64,000 nucleotides of DNA from DASUVM01 sp963704675 (GTDB lineage: Bacteria > Patescibacteriota > Saccharimonadia > Saccharimonadales > Saccharimonadaceae): contig OY969928.1 of the NCBI GenBank assembly GCA_963704675.1, forward strand, positions 248,001 through 312,000, given 5' to 3'. How positions within the stretch are numbered: position 1 is the stretch's first letter; each line of letters begins with the position of its first letter. Shown here piece after piece: positions 41,593 through 51,247 of this stretch. The notes under the pieces are model-generated. The model was not told the origin of the DNA. It saw only the letters and a program-made list of their open reading frames with translations, and searched no databases. A program made the translations under genes and the position numbers.

Positions 41593-43089
41593 CTACATAC
41601 GACGTTTATGCAGCAATACGGGGTAGCACACGTTGCGACCCTTCCAGTCAACGGTGCCGAACTCATAGCGTATCATGCTCACCAAAATCAGAATAATCTC
41701 TTGTATCAGTACGAATGGCAACAGCCATAAGCTCAACCACCACCATCGCGCTTGAATGTGCCATAAAACACTCGCATAAAGAAGAACGTAGAGTAAACTT
41801 GTGGTAATAGCAAGCCACCACGTCACCGAGAATGTATGAGATAAAAAGGAAACGAAAAAGGGCAGTATGCCACACACGCTCAAAAGCAGCGTCGCAGCCA
41901 TTGTTTGTAGCGGCTGACGTTTAAGTGTCGGGTAAAGAAGACGCACGGCAGTGTTTTGCCCAGAACGCCAGCTTTTTATAAATTCCATGGGCAATATACG
42001 ATTCGCAATCACAAAATGATAACGATTATGAGTCATCAGGCGCCTAGCAAAACTACCTTCAGGAATAATTTTATGTTTTACGCCTGAAAAACCGCCGAGT
42101 GCAGCTAATACACTGCGACGGATAGCCCAGGCCTCGCTTGAAACTGGCACTCGCCGCCGCGTTAACGGTAATACTACTTGCCAAAAATAGCGTAAGTTTT
42201 GCAGTAACGCTGCCGCACTAAATGGCACATCGAGCCGTGGCAACACCGACACCATATCAAGTTTATGAGCATCAAGGTAGGCAACCATTCGCGAAATTGT
42301 TTCAGGATGCGGGCGAGTATCAACACCCATAAAAAAGATAATGTCGCCGCTCGCTTCTTTCGCGAGTTGGCTATAAGCATTAGTTTTCCCAAGCCAGCCG
42401 CTACTCGGTGCATCGCCCTGCATAAAACGCACACCAGCATGCGCATAACTCTTAATAAGATGCGAGGTATTATCGTGTGAGCAATCGTCGAGCACAAGAA
42501 TCTCTAATTTTTGATAATCAGACTGCAGAGCCGCATCCAAGCATCCAGCGAGTGCCATTGTTTCGTTGCGAGCCGGAATTGCGAGTGTCACCGTTGGTAG
42601 GTCGCCGCGACGAGTTGGCTTTATCTTAGTATCAAAAATATAATGGCTCAGTGCCCACATCGTTTGTAAACCAAGGCTTAAAGCAATCAAAAATGCAATC
42701 AGCATGGCAGCTGTTACTATCATTCCCAATGAAAGTGATGGGAGCAGGGCGGCAGCAAAAAACGCTATCGCAAAAAATAACACACTCACTAAACCTGTTA
42801 TTAACGAATTATGTCTTAAAAACTCATATGGCAAACGACCGATATGAATACGTACCGACAAGAACAAGGCGGTTAAACATGCAAGACCAAACAGCGCACC
42901 ATGATCCTGCATAAAAAATAGCAGGTCATTGATCAGCATAAGCAGCAAGCTGGTAGCCAGTAATGTATAGACACCTTGTGTAAAAAATACTCTGTGGTTC
43001 CATAACAGTCGAAATGCCGAGAGGCTTAAAATGCTTATAAAAGCTAATGCCAGCACTATCCATGCCAGTAGTTCACTTATGGTTATCAT
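41593..43089 (-). CDS. Membrane-bound family 2 glycosyltransferase
   Basis: A 498-residue protein. N-terminal helices near 5-25, 36-55, 60-78, 90-115 and 117-140 precede a GT-A domain of about 230 residues: VTLAIPARNETMALAGCLDAAL, ILVLDDCSHDNT, DIIFFMGVDTRPH (DxD-like), then the acceptor loop. Two or three more helices end the protein. The architecture matches GT2 enzymes such as those acting on carotenoids, sterols or undecaprenyl carriers. The acceptor cannot be assigned. A mobile element touches its stop codon. Confidence 0.88.
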   Translation of the reverse strand: MITISELLAWIVLALAFISILSLSAFRLLWNHRVFFTQGVYTLLATSLLLMLINDLLFFMQDHGALFGLACLTALFLSVRIHIGRLPYEFLRHNSLITGLVSVLFFAIAFFAAALLPSLSLGMIVTAAMLIAFLIALSLGLQTMWALSHYIFDTKIKPTRRGDLPTVTLAIPARNETMALAGCLDAALQSDYQKLEILVLDDCSHDNTSHLIKSYAHAGVRFMQGDAPSSGWLGKTNAYSQLAKEASGDIIFFMGVDTRPHPETISRMVAYLDAHKLDMVSVLPRLDVPFSAAALLQNLRYFWQVVLPLTRRRVPVSSEAWAIRRSVLAALGGFSGVKHKIIPEGSFARRLMTHNRYHFVIANRILPMEFIKSWRSGQNTAVRLLYPTLKRQPLQTMAATLLLSVCGILPFFVSFLSHTFSVTWWLAITTSLLYVLLYASVLWHIQARWWWLSLWLLPFVLIQEIILILVSMIRYEFGTVDWKGRNVCYPVLLHKRRM

Positions 43090-43120
43090 GTCGCTTTTAT
43101 CATAACAGTAAAGAACCTAC

Positions 43121-43150
43121 TTGACGAATGACGGCCACGGGGAGTACACT
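43121..43150 (+). promoter_or_regulatory. Promoter of secE-nusG
   Basis: TTGACG (43121-43126), an 18-bp spacer and TACACT (43145-43150). Confidence 0.65.
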
Positions 43151-43160
43151 TGACATAAAC

Positions 43161-43186
43161 AGCCCGAGAATAATAGGGCTTTTTTA
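43161..43186 (+). terminator. Attenuator-like hairpin in the secE leader
   Basis: AGCCC (43161-43165) pairs with GGGCT (43176-43180) and is followed by TTTTTT. It sits between the promoter and the ribosome site of secE, so it could end transcription early and limit secE-nusG expression. Confidence 0.5.
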
Positions 43187-43200
43187 AATGGAGAACAGAG

Positions 43201-43455
43201 GTGGCAGAGAAATCTCAAACGAAAAATAAGGTCGCGGAGAAGCGAGAACATCGCTCCAAAATGCCACGGTTCTTAAGGGCAATTGGCCAATATTTTGCCG
43301 GCTCATGGCGAGAACTTCGGCTAGTAACCTGGCCAAACCGCCGTTCAACCTGGAGCTTAACATTGGCGGTTATCGTTTTTACAATCGTATTGATGACATT
43401 TATCGTTGCCATCGATTATCTGTTCGATTATATCTTTAAACAATTAGTACTCTAA
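43201..43455 (+). CDS. secE: Preprotein translocase subunit SecE
   Basis: An 84-residue protein starting at GTG with GGAGAAC upstream. A basic, disordered N-terminus precedes the SecE signature FAGSWRELRLVTWPNRRSTW and one transmembrane helix (residues about 54-76, AVIVFTIVLMTFIVAIDYLF). SecE clamps the SecY channel. Position directly before nusG is canonical. Confidence 0.95.
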   Translation: MAEKSQTKNKVAEKREHRSKMPRFLRAIGQYFAGSWRELRLVTWPNRRSTWSLTLAVIVFTIVLMTFIVAIDYLFDYIFKQLVL

Positions 43456-43470
43456 AAAAGGAATGCACTC

Positions 43471-44019
43471 GTGAGCAACAGCAAACGATATGACTCAACC
43501 CGGCAGTGGTATGCCATTCACACTTATTCAGGCTACGAAGAAAAAGTAGCTGATTCAATTCGTCAACGCGTTGATTCTGTCGACATGGCCGACAAAATTT
43601 TTGACGTCATGGTGCCGAAAGAAAAGCAAATTGAGATTAAAAACGGCAAGCGCAAAATTGTTGAAAAGAAGATCTTCCAAGGTTACGTCCTCGTCGACAT
43701 GAAGATGACCGAAGACGCCTGGTATATCATTCGAAACACTCCCGGCGTTACCGGTTTCGTTGGCAGTGGCACTGAGCCAACGCCCGTTTCTGAAGAAGAA
43801 ATGGCCAAAATCAAGAAGCGCATGGGCGTTAGTGATCCTAAGCACAACATCAATTACAAAGTTGGTGAAGTGGTCAGTATTATTGATGGTCCATTCAAAG
43901 GCTTCGACGGCGCCATTAATGAGATCGACACCCAGAAGGGTAAAATCAAAGTACTCGTCAGCATGTTTGGCCGCGACACGCCGGTTGAGCTTGACGCTTT
44001 ACAGGTCAAAAAGGTTTAA
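43471..44019 (+). CDS. nusG: Transcription termination/antitermination protein NusG
   Basis: A 182-residue protein starting at GTG with AAGGA upstream. The NGN domain (RQWYAIHTYSGYEEKVADSI, FQGYVLVDM, TPGVTGFVG) is followed by a KOW domain (VGEVVSIIDGPFKGFDGAI). It binds RNA polymerase and couples it to Rho or to the ribosome. In most bacteria rplK follows at once; here about 9.5 kb of minus-strand genes intervene. Confidence 0.97.
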   Translation: MSNSKRYDSTRQWYAIHTYSGYEEKVADSIRQRVDSVDMADKIFDVMVPKEKQIEIKNGKRKIVEKKIFQGYVLVDMKMTEDAWYIIRNTPGVTGFVGSGTEPTPVSEEEMAKIKKRMGVSDPKHNINYKVGEVVSIIDGPFKGFDGAINEIDTQKGKIKVLVSMFGRDTPVELDALQVKKV

Positions 44020-44026
44020 TTCCTTC

Positions 44027-46078
44027 TTACGTAGGTCGGCTATCAAGCTCGGTTACCGTCTCGTATACTTTTTGAATATGCTCATCTCCATACGGGGCAT
44101 CGGTTGTATGTTTAACGCTTATTGCTCCGAATTCTTTAGCATCTCTTCTTAATTCTGTTTTTAAAATCTCAAGCCACGTGGCTGCTGCATGCTTTTCGGC
44201 TACCACATATGTTGCGTTGCCAAAAATTGGTGATTCAGCAACAGCGTATCGACTGCCATTATATTCAAAGATCACAACAAAATAGGGTGCATACGTGCCT
44301 AAAAACCGTTCTTTTGGCTTTGTTTTATATAACTTGCCGCCGAATAGCTCTTTAATAGTATCGAGATCAAGAATACGTTGCCACTGAAGATCACGCATTT
44401 GACGCTCACTGACTTTCGATTCTCTTAATGTCTTTTTAACATATTCTTCTATATCGGATTCACCTTTGCTACCCGGAAAGACCACCTCGTCGATATATCC
44501 ATCAACAATGAGCGATTCTATAGTTGTTGCTGGAGGCTCTTCGGTTTCTTTATCAGGCACCGGTTGTTCAATGGTAGGCGAGGCAAAAAGCAGCTGTTCA
44601 ATACTATGGACAGCCGTCGCACCCTCATAGTTAGGCCAATTTTCTAGAATTAAACTTTTAAACGCTTGCCAATTTTCTTTAATGTGGGCAATGTCGCCCT
44701 TAATATCTCTTAACGTAATACCTTGAAAAGTAAGTTTATGCGGGGTAATCTCGTCTAAAAGTTCAAGAAAGTCTTTCATCTCTGCCTGTAAATCTGTTTG
44801 ATATTGCAGTTGCTCAGCAAGGCTATGCATCCCTGCTTCTTGCGTGCCGAATATATGCAAGCGGGCTAAAACATCAGCTAACTCCGCTGCTCGCTCTTTA
44901 GGCACGCCAGGCAGCACTTCTCCAGAGCCCATTACAAGCGCCCCGCGCAGATTTTTCAATTCTTTTTTCTTCTGCCCTGTTAATGTCCACTCCCTATTAA
45001 ATGCGTCTACATTCAGGCCAAGCTGACGCATTAATCCTTCAAGCTCTTCTAATGGCGGCTGCGCAACCTCAGCTTGATCAGCTAGGCTTTGAGGCGCATC
45101 GCTTTCATTATTATTTGTTGTCTGCGCTTTACCGGCTTGTTCCCTGAGGGCAAGAAGGGTAGGCAATTCGTAGCCAAGTACCTTATAGGCTTTTATGTAA
45201 TAATCTAACATCCCTTCAAGATCCTTCGGGGCCTCCTGATTGCCTTTACGAAGATCCTTATAGATATTTTTTAACCCTGCATCCTGTTCGGATTCAGCAA
45301 ATCTTTCGACAATATCTGCCAACTCATTCAGTAGCTCGATCTTACCGTAAAGATTATCTTCAGGCAGAAGCTGTTTCCATTTTTCGAATACTTGCGTGAC
45401 CTTTCGTTGTTTATTTTTACTACCAGTCGCTTCTAAACCATTCATCTGCCAAAGCATGGCATCAATCGTACAAAGTTGAAATATGGCAATAATATGTTCA
45501 AACCGTGCATCTAGCTTGCTTTGGGTGGTATTGCGGTTTCCTTGCTCTACCAGCAGGGCAGCTATTCTACTCTGGCTGAGTTCTCCTTTTTCATCAGTAA
45601 TTCCTAAATTATGATCCCAATCAGGCTGCACTTCGGGGTAATAGTTAATGGTGTCACTAATGAGCAAGGCACTGAGCAGCTCATAGCCTGCGACACTATG
45701 TCGGGCGTAAAGACGCGTAGCCTTTTGCCAGCGTTGCTTATTCTCTTCATCCCACCCAAGTGCCAATTTCAGCCGTCCAATATGCCGAGAGGTACTCATT
45801 TGCCGAGGGTCTGAGGTAGTTACATGGGACACCCGTTGATACTTACTAAGCAGATCATTAATGAAGGCAAGTATATCTTCCGAGACCCCGTTAAAATAGA
45901 GCTCATCATGAGGCTTATAACCTGTAGAATGCAAAAGAAATTTATCTGGTTTTAAGGCTTCAAGAAGTGTAGGCGGCAGCAGCAACTTCTCGGCAGCTTC
46001 ATTAATCTTTTGCTCACATTGTGCTTTTGCTTCTTGGGGGATTTCAACGCCTGGCAGGCCTGGTTCTCGGTCAATCAT
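44027..46078 (-). CDS. Paralogue 1 of a five-gene family of unknown function, with extra C-terminal domain
   Basis: About 683 residues, soluble. The N-terminal region has the family signature (LLPPTLLEALKPDKFLLHSTG), the middle is helical, and near residue 480 comes FKSLILENWPNYEGATAVHSIEQLL, the family's WP-motif. Then follows an extra domain of about 150 residues (EVVFPGSKGESDIEEYVKK, MRDLQWQRILDLDTIKELFGGK, APYFVVIFEYNG, DAPYGDEHIQKV) shared only with the gene at 51248. It ends 8 bases from nusG on the other strand. No known family is recognised. Confidence 0.75.
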   Translation of the reverse strand: MIDREPGLPGVEIPQEAKAQCEQKINEAAEKLLLPPTLLEALKPDKFLLHSTGYKPHDELYFNGVSEDILAFINDLLSKYQRVSHVTTSDPRQMSTSRHIGRLKLALGWDEENKQRWQKATRLYARHSVAGYELLSALLISDTINYYPEVQPDWDHNLGITDEKGELSQSRIAALLVEQGNRNTTQSKLDARFEHIIAIFQLCTIDAMLWQMNGLEATGSKNKQRKVTQVFEKWKQLLPEDNLYGKIELLNELADIVERFAESEQDAGLKNIYKDLRKGNQEAPKDLEGMLDYYIKAYKVLGYELPTLLALREQAGKAQTTNNNESDAPQSLADQAEVAQPPLEELEGLMRQLGLNVDAFNREWTLTGQKKKELKNLRGALVMGSGEVLPGVPKERAAELADVLARLHIFGTQEAGMHSLAEQLQYQTDLQAEMKDFLELLDEITPHKLTFQGITLRDIKGDIAHIKENWQAFKSLILENWPNYEGATAVHSIEQLLFASPTIEQPVPDKETEEPPATTIESLIVDGYIDEVVFPGSKGESDIEEYVKKTLRESKVSERQMRDLQWQRILDLDTIKELFGGKLYKTKPKERFLGTYAPYFVVIFEYNGSRYAVAESPIFGNATYVVAEKHAAATWLEILKTELRRDAKEFGAISVKHTTDAPYGDEHIQKVYETVTELDSRPT

Positions 46079-46127
46079 CAATAGTCGTCTCGATTACATT
46101 TTTTATTAAACTGGTTTAAAACAAACA

Positions 46128-47759
46128 TTACTCAAGGCCATCAAGGAGTTCTTTGATTTGTCCGGCGGTAATATCCCCATCGTTTGGCCACTTTTCGCGA
46201 ATTAGTTTTTCAAATGCATCCCACTGGCTAACAATTTGCTTAATGTGGACTCGTAAATGTAAGATTTCGGGCAACATTAAGTTACTTACCTTGAGCGTGC
46301 GTGCTTCTTCATAAAACGCGTCGCGTCGCGCTTCAAGTGCTGTTTGTAATTGCATTGCAGCTGCAAGATCGGCTCCGACCGCATCAAGTCCTTGCTTATC
46401 TTGCGCGGCCTTATCGGCCATTTGTTGCAATTTTATAAGCACATTTAATACATTTTGCCTGTCTTCGTCTGGAATCGCAAATGTTACCTGGCTTCGATCT
46501 GCCGCCTGAAAACCGTGCAGTAAGTATTTAGGAAAATCTGCTAAACCCATTTTTTTGCGAGCTTTTGAGGACAGTAGCCAGGGATTGTTAGCAGCTTCTA
46601 CCTGTTGCAACAAGCTGGCATGATGCAATACCAACCGCTCTCTTTTTTCCTGAAGTTCAATTTGCTGCCGCTCCTCTTGAAGTTCTTTTAACTTTTCGTG
46701 TTCTCGCCGAGCACGCTCTTCAAGAAAGACTTCGGGCGTAACGGCAGTCAGGCTTTCAGGAGCAGAGAAGCCTTGTTCTTCGAACACAAGGTTCATGGCA
46801 ACAAACTGATCTTCAAGACCTCCAAGCAAGCGCCTCGTCCGTTCCGCTATTAATAAGCCACGGGTAACTTGCGATCCATGCATCGCTTGCTGTGGTGCGA
46901 TAGAAAATATCTCCGGCAATTGATGTAAAAAGTGTCTTTTCGATTCTAAATCATCATAATAAAGAAGCCCGCTTAAGGCAGTTGTAAGCATGGTATATTG
47001 AGCGAGCGGCCGGCCCCTAGAGTGACTTGATATGCGACCAAAGTCTACGATATCATGAACGATCAAACGCATCAGCTCAACCTGTAAAACAGCATTAAAC
47101 AACTCCCATCGGGTATCAAGCTGGGCTTTGGATTCATCAACTAACCCAAGTTCTCTTAAGCGACGTGCGACGACGCTTTCTTTAACCTCTCCACGGCCGG
47201 GTTCGCCGGTAAGTAGCTCGAAGTCTTTTTCATTAAAACGCAACTCAGTTTCAATAAACTCTGAATGACGCTCATATATGTGAAAATGCGAGAGGTGCAT
47301 CGATTCCACCATAGAACATATCAAAGCGCTTTGATAAAGAGGCGCATTTTTGCTTACAAGCAGGGTTTTCTCCCAGTCGAACGTTTGGCTGGCGTGAGCG
47401 GGGGGAATAAGGATGTTCCGCCTGAGCCGGCCTTCATTATCGTCAGCCTCAAGATCAATTGGCTCAAAATTACCTTGTTTGATTTTTTCGAAATCTTCAT
47501 CAAAAACAGTAAGTGATGAATGTACGAAATCAACATAACTCTTCGTAAAACCCTCATCCGCCTGCGGTAACCCAATAGTAAAATGCAAGGCAGTCTCAGG
47601 CCGTAGCGCACTAGCTATTCGAGCAGGAAGCTCATATCTCTCGGCAAATGAACCTATGAGATCGTGAACACGCTCTATTTCTTCTTTCGGCACAACGTCT
47701 GGCAATGTAAATTGTTCATGACGTGCCGCAGTATCAGGTTGCAATTCTTTATCTGTCAT
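46128..47759 (-). CDS. Paralogue 2 of the five-gene family
   Basis: A 543-residue protein; the ATG at 47759 has AGAGGAAG upstream. Signatures: ELPARIASALRPETALHFTIG near the start, then a His-rich helix (MVESMHLSHFHIYERHSEF), a long charged coiled-coil around 370-405 (ERARREHEKLKELQEERQQ), the segment SSKARKKMGLADFPKYLLHG and the end FEKLIREKWPNDGDITAGQI. Two stretches are almost identical in DNA to the paralogue at 49598. No domain is recognised. Confidence 0.75.
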   Translation of the reverse strand: MTDKELQPDTAARHEQFTLPDVVPKEEIERVHDLIGSFAERYELPARIASALRPETALHFTIGLPQADEGFTKSYVDFVHSSLTVFDEDFEKIKQGNFEPIDLEADDNEGRLRRNILIPPAHASQTFDWEKTLLVSKNAPLYQSALICSMVESMHLSHFHIYERHSEFIETELRFNEKDFELLTGEPGRGEVKESVVARRLRELGLVDESKAQLDTRWELFNAVLQVELMRLIVHDIVDFGRISSHSRGRPLAQYTMLTTALSGLLYYDDLESKRHFLHQLPEIFSIAPQQAMHGSQVTRGLLIAERTRRLLGGLEDQFVAMNLVFEEQGFSAPESLTAVTPEVFLEERARREHEKLKELQEERQQIELQEKRERLVLHHASLLQQVEAANNPWLLSSKARKKMGLADFPKYLLHGFQAADRSQVTFAIPDEDRQNVLNVLIKLQQMADKAAQDKQGLDAVGADLAAAMQLQTALEARRDAFYEEARTLKVSNLMLPEILHLRVHIKQIVSQWDAFEKLIREKWPNDGDITAGQIKELLDGLE

Positions 47760-47873
47760 AATACTTCCTCTGCCGTTAGTCTGCATTCAATATACTTAAA
47801 ATTCAGCCCGATAAACAATATTGTCTCACCCTTGTTTAAGTAAGAGATTCCTACCTGCTAAGCAGATTTGCGC

Positions 47874-49505
47874 TCAAGGAAGCGCGAGTAATTCTTTTAT
47901 GCGCAATGCTATTGATGAACCCTGGTTTGGCCACTTTTCACGAATTAGCTTCTCAAAGGCTGGCCACTGAGCTTTTATTCGATCAATACCTATCTGCAAA
48001 GGTGTTAAATCAACAGGTGAAAGGTCAGTTACTTTTAGTGCACGAGCATCCTTATATAATTCGTCGCGCTGATATTCAAGAGCTTCATGAAGCTTCAGAG
48101 CAACCTCAAGTTCGGCTTGCGCACCAATAATTGAATCGGTCTCTCGCATACTCGCTCGGCTTAGCTCATCAAGTCTTACCAAAATACCTATCGTAGGCAC
48201 TACTTCTTCATCTGGTATTTGAATAACTACCGTTTCGCCATTTGCAATTTCAAATCCTTGGCGTAAACTTTTATAAACATCAGCTAAACCTAATTTTGTG
48301 CGCTGAGTTTTTGTTAGCGTCCAAGAAGCTTTCGCACGACTTGCTTGTTCTGTCAGTATAGCTTGACGCTCAAGGAGTATTGCTCTTTGCTCGTCAAACT
48401 CCTGCCTAGCCCGTGCCCGTTCTTCCGCTCTTAGCTGCTGCGCAAGCACTAACTGCTGTCTGCCTTGCTCACTACCTTGCGAAAAGTCAGGCGAAAAGCT
48501 TGGCGACAGCTCCTGAACAGCCGAGCCGAGAGATGCATACGGCAGCTCGAAACCTTTACGCTTATAAATACACTGAAAAATTGTTAAACCTCCCTGTATA
48601 GTTTCAGCAAAACGTTTTGTCCGCCTTGCCATAAGCGTCTTTACCTCATCGGTGACGTTATTTGATGGCGCGCCCTCTATGACAAAGCCGAGGCTTCCAA
48701 AATTATTAATTTTAGCGGGCAGATTATCTAACGCAATGCTTTCTAACATATGCTGTATATCTGCCGACCTTGCCTTACCCAAACCGGTCGCTCGTCTAAA
48801 CTCCAACCAATCATGCAATGCAAATCGTACTATCTCAAACTGGGCAACAGCAGTAAAGTGAGCAAATCTCGCATTAAGCGCTTCTTTTGAAAGATTAGAA
48901 AATCCATTTTTTTCAAGCGTTGACGAGAGTTCAACATCACCTATCTTGCCAGACACTGCCCCAATAAAAGCAGCGTCTTCAGGTTCAAGGGTGACACTAT
49001 TATCAGAAAACCCTAATGGCTGTTGGTATAAATGATATGTCGACGTACGCGTACTTTCAATGATAAAGCCCAGTATACCGCTCTGATAAATGGTGAGTAG
49101 AGCACTTGCCTTCAAGGTGGCTAAAAAGTTGTTTTCATGAATGCCCATATCATGCATGCCTTGTTGAAAAACATTGCGGCGCAGACGGCCCGCTTCATCG
49201 TCGCAATTGTAATCAATCGGTGGTACATCACTCGCGAAAGAAAGCTCGTGATCTTCATTGAAGTGTTGCAGCGCCAGGCCAACATCAGTGACATATTTTC
49301 GCATTAATCGCTTGTCTAATCGCGGTAAGCCCGTTGCATACATAAGTGCATTGTCTGGCCAGAGCGCCTCAGCTAAGCGAGGGTGAAGAGCGTGCTTTTC
49401 GGTAAATAGAGCAATGTGTTCCCTTAAAATTGCCTCTTCATCGGCGGGAATAACTTCGCTAAGCATCGGCTGTCTATGGCTAAATTCGGAAGATCTTCTA
49501 TTCAT
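47874..49505 (-). CDS. Paralogue 3 of the five-gene family
   Basis: A 543-residue protein; the ATG at 49505 has AAGAGGAG upstream. Same layout as paralogue 2: ALHPRLAEALWPDNALMYATG near the start, a central helix ending in TSTYHLYQQPLGFSDN, a coiled-coil (QQLVLAQQLRAEERARARQE), the KTQRTKLGLADVYKSLRQG segment and the end FEKLIREKWPNQGSSIALRI. No signal peptide, membrane helix or catalytic motif is seen. Confidence 0.75.
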   Translation of the reverse strand: MNRRSSEFSHRQPMLSEVIPADEEAILREHIALFTEKHALHPRLAEALWPDNALMYATGLPRLDKRLMRKYVTDVGLALQHFNEDHELSFASDVPPIDYNCDDEAGRLRRNVFQQGMHDMGIHENNFLATLKASALLTIYQSGILGFIIESTRTSTYHLYQQPLGFSDNSVTLEPEDAAFIGAVSGKIGDVELSSTLEKNGFSNLSKEALNARFAHFTAVAQFEIVRFALHDWLEFRRATGLGKARSADIQHMLESIALDNLPAKINNFGSLGFVIEGAPSNNVTDEVKTLMARRTKRFAETIQGGLTIFQCIYKRKGFELPYASLGSAVQELSPSFSPDFSQGSEQGRQQLVLAQQLRAEERARARQEFDEQRAILLERQAILTEQASRAKASWTLTKTQRTKLGLADVYKSLRQGFEIANGETVVIQIPDEEVVPTIGILVRLDELSRASMRETDSIIGAQAELEVALKLHEALEYQRDELYKDARALKVTDLSPVDLTPLQIGIDRIKAQWPAFEKLIREKWPNQGSSIALRIKELLALP

Positions 49506-49597
49506 AAACTCCTCTTTATAAGATATCGGTAATCGTATTGGGCACCCTCCTAGCAAATAACCTCTATTAATATACCGGCTTATAGCCATCGCAACAA

Positions 49598-51187
49598 TTA
49601 AATTTCAAGTAATAGTTGAATGCCCGCTGCCACTTCTTGACCTTTAACCGGCCATTTCTCAGAAACTAACTTCTCAAAGGCAGGCCATTGGGAAGTAATA
49701 TGATTCAGATAAGTTTGCAGCGGCAAGATATGAGGGAGTGTAATGTCGCGCATTCCAAGTGTGCGTGCTTCTTCATAAAACGCGTCGCGTCGCGCTTCAA
49801 GCGCCGTTTGCAATTGTATGACAGCAGCGAGGTTAGCCCGGGCAGTATCAAGCTCATTTGTATCTTTCGCGGCTTCCTGGGCCATTTGATGCAACTTTAC
49901 TAGCACGCTCAGCACGGCCGAGTGATCATTATCTGGGATAGCAAACATGACACGGCTTCGATCTGCCGCTTGAAAACCGTGCAGTAAGTATTTAGGAAAA
50001 TCTGCTAAACCCATTTTTTTGCGAGCTTTTGATGAAAGATACCATTGCTCTGTTAACGCTGTAATCTGCTCTTCCAAAGCAGCATGACTTTCACGCAACG
50101 CCGCTTCTTGTTGACTTCTCTCGTGCGCCGACTGTTCATGCATGCGCTGCTCTTTGTGCTGCCGATCAGTCGCAATGTACTCATCTAACGCCTCTCGTAT
50201 GGCATCGGTCGTTAGTGCCGACAATTTTTCAGGAATCTTTAGGCCCTTATGGTAGTACACCAGGTTAAATAAAAATATTTGGTTAGCAAAGCCACTTAGA
50301 ACCCCACGAGTCCTATCGCTCATCGCCCCCATCATCTCACCTATATCTTTATCGAAAGCTAGCATTTGAAAATGCTGCATAAGCGTCTGTAAACTTTGCA
50401 GTTTTCCAGGGGTATTGTCGGTAGTTATCCGTCGCTCTATTATGTTCATCATTCGCGTCTGCACAGTACTGCCAGCAGGAATACTGCCGATTCTTTTTAA
50501 GTCTACGATGTCATGAAGTAAAAGCCGCGTAAGCTCTAGCTGTGCGATCGCATCAAAATGCTCAAATCTATCGTCAAGTGCCTGTTGGCTAAAATCTGTT
50601 CGCCTCAGCTCGTCAAGCCGAGAAGCAAATTCACTTTCACGCAGGGGTGTATCCATCTCTATAATCGCAGTGTCTACATCAGACAAGGTCATCGTACGAT
50701 CGTTAAAGCCTGACTCATCTTGGTATAGATGAAATGTCGCAAAACGAAATAGGTCGATCGTCAGAGCCATCAATGCACTTTGCCTTAGCTGTAACTTGCT
50801 AGCCGCAGTAATCGCATCGCGAAACGTATATGGCCCTCGCGGTGCCTCGAGATCATCTAGGTTACGACGAAAGCTGCTATGACTATCGCTATCAGTGAAG
50901 TTAAGCGGTGCCGTATCTGCCGCAGCCAACTCTTGCCAATCCTCGTCAAATATCTCAAACGCCGGAAAAAGACCTTCCGCATAACGCCCCATAACAGTAT
51001 TATCGACACTAGGAATGCCAGTCAAAAACGATAAGAAACGTTCTGGTTTTAACGCCTCAATTACACGAGGCGGCAGGGAATAGGCCTCACCAAAGCTTGC
51101 AATCTCTTCGTGTAAAGCGTTTCTTGCGGCTTCGGGCAATTCATACTTCTCGAAACTAGGCGCTGACTTTCGTTGCTCTTGTGTCAT
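49598..51187 (-). CDS. Paralogue 4 of the five-gene family
   Basis: A 529-residue protein. Signatures: SLPPRVIEALKPERFLSFLTG, RFATFHLYQDESGFNDRT, a coiled-coil (RQHKEQRMHEQSAHERSQQE), SSKARKKMGLADFPKYLLHG and the end FEKLVSEKWPVKGQEVAAGI. Its C-terminal region is close in DNA to paralogue 2 (79-bp tract at 49954-50032 with one mismatch), pointing to recent gene conversion or duplication. Confidence 0.75.
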   Translation of the reverse strand: MTQEQRKSAPSFEKYELPEAARNALHEEIASFGEAYSLPPRVIEALKPERFLSFLTGIPSVDNTVMGRYAEGLFPAFEIFDEDWQELAAADTAPLNFTDSDSHSSFRRNLDDLEAPRGPYTFRDAITAASKLQLRQSALMALTIDLFRFATFHLYQDESGFNDRTMTLSDVDTAIIEMDTPLRESEFASRLDELRRTDFSQQALDDRFEHFDAIAQLELTRLLLHDIVDLKRIGSIPAGSTVQTRMMNIIERRITTDNTPGKLQSLQTLMQHFQMLAFDKDIGEMMGAMSDRTRGVLSGFANQIFLFNLVYYHKGLKIPEKLSALTTDAIREALDEYIATDRQHKEQRMHEQSAHERSQQEAALRESHAALEEQITALTEQWYLSSKARKKMGLADFPKYLLHGFQAADRSRVMFAIPDNDHSAVLSVLVKLHQMAQEAAKDTNELDTARANLAAVIQLQTALEARRDAFYEEARTLGMRDITLPHILPLQTYLNHITSQWPAFEKLVSEKWPVKGQEVAAGIQLLLEI

Positions 51188-51247
51188 GTTGTGTTTATAT
51201 AACGTTCAGGCTCTACCCAGCAAGCACAAGTACGTTAAAGTATCTCC

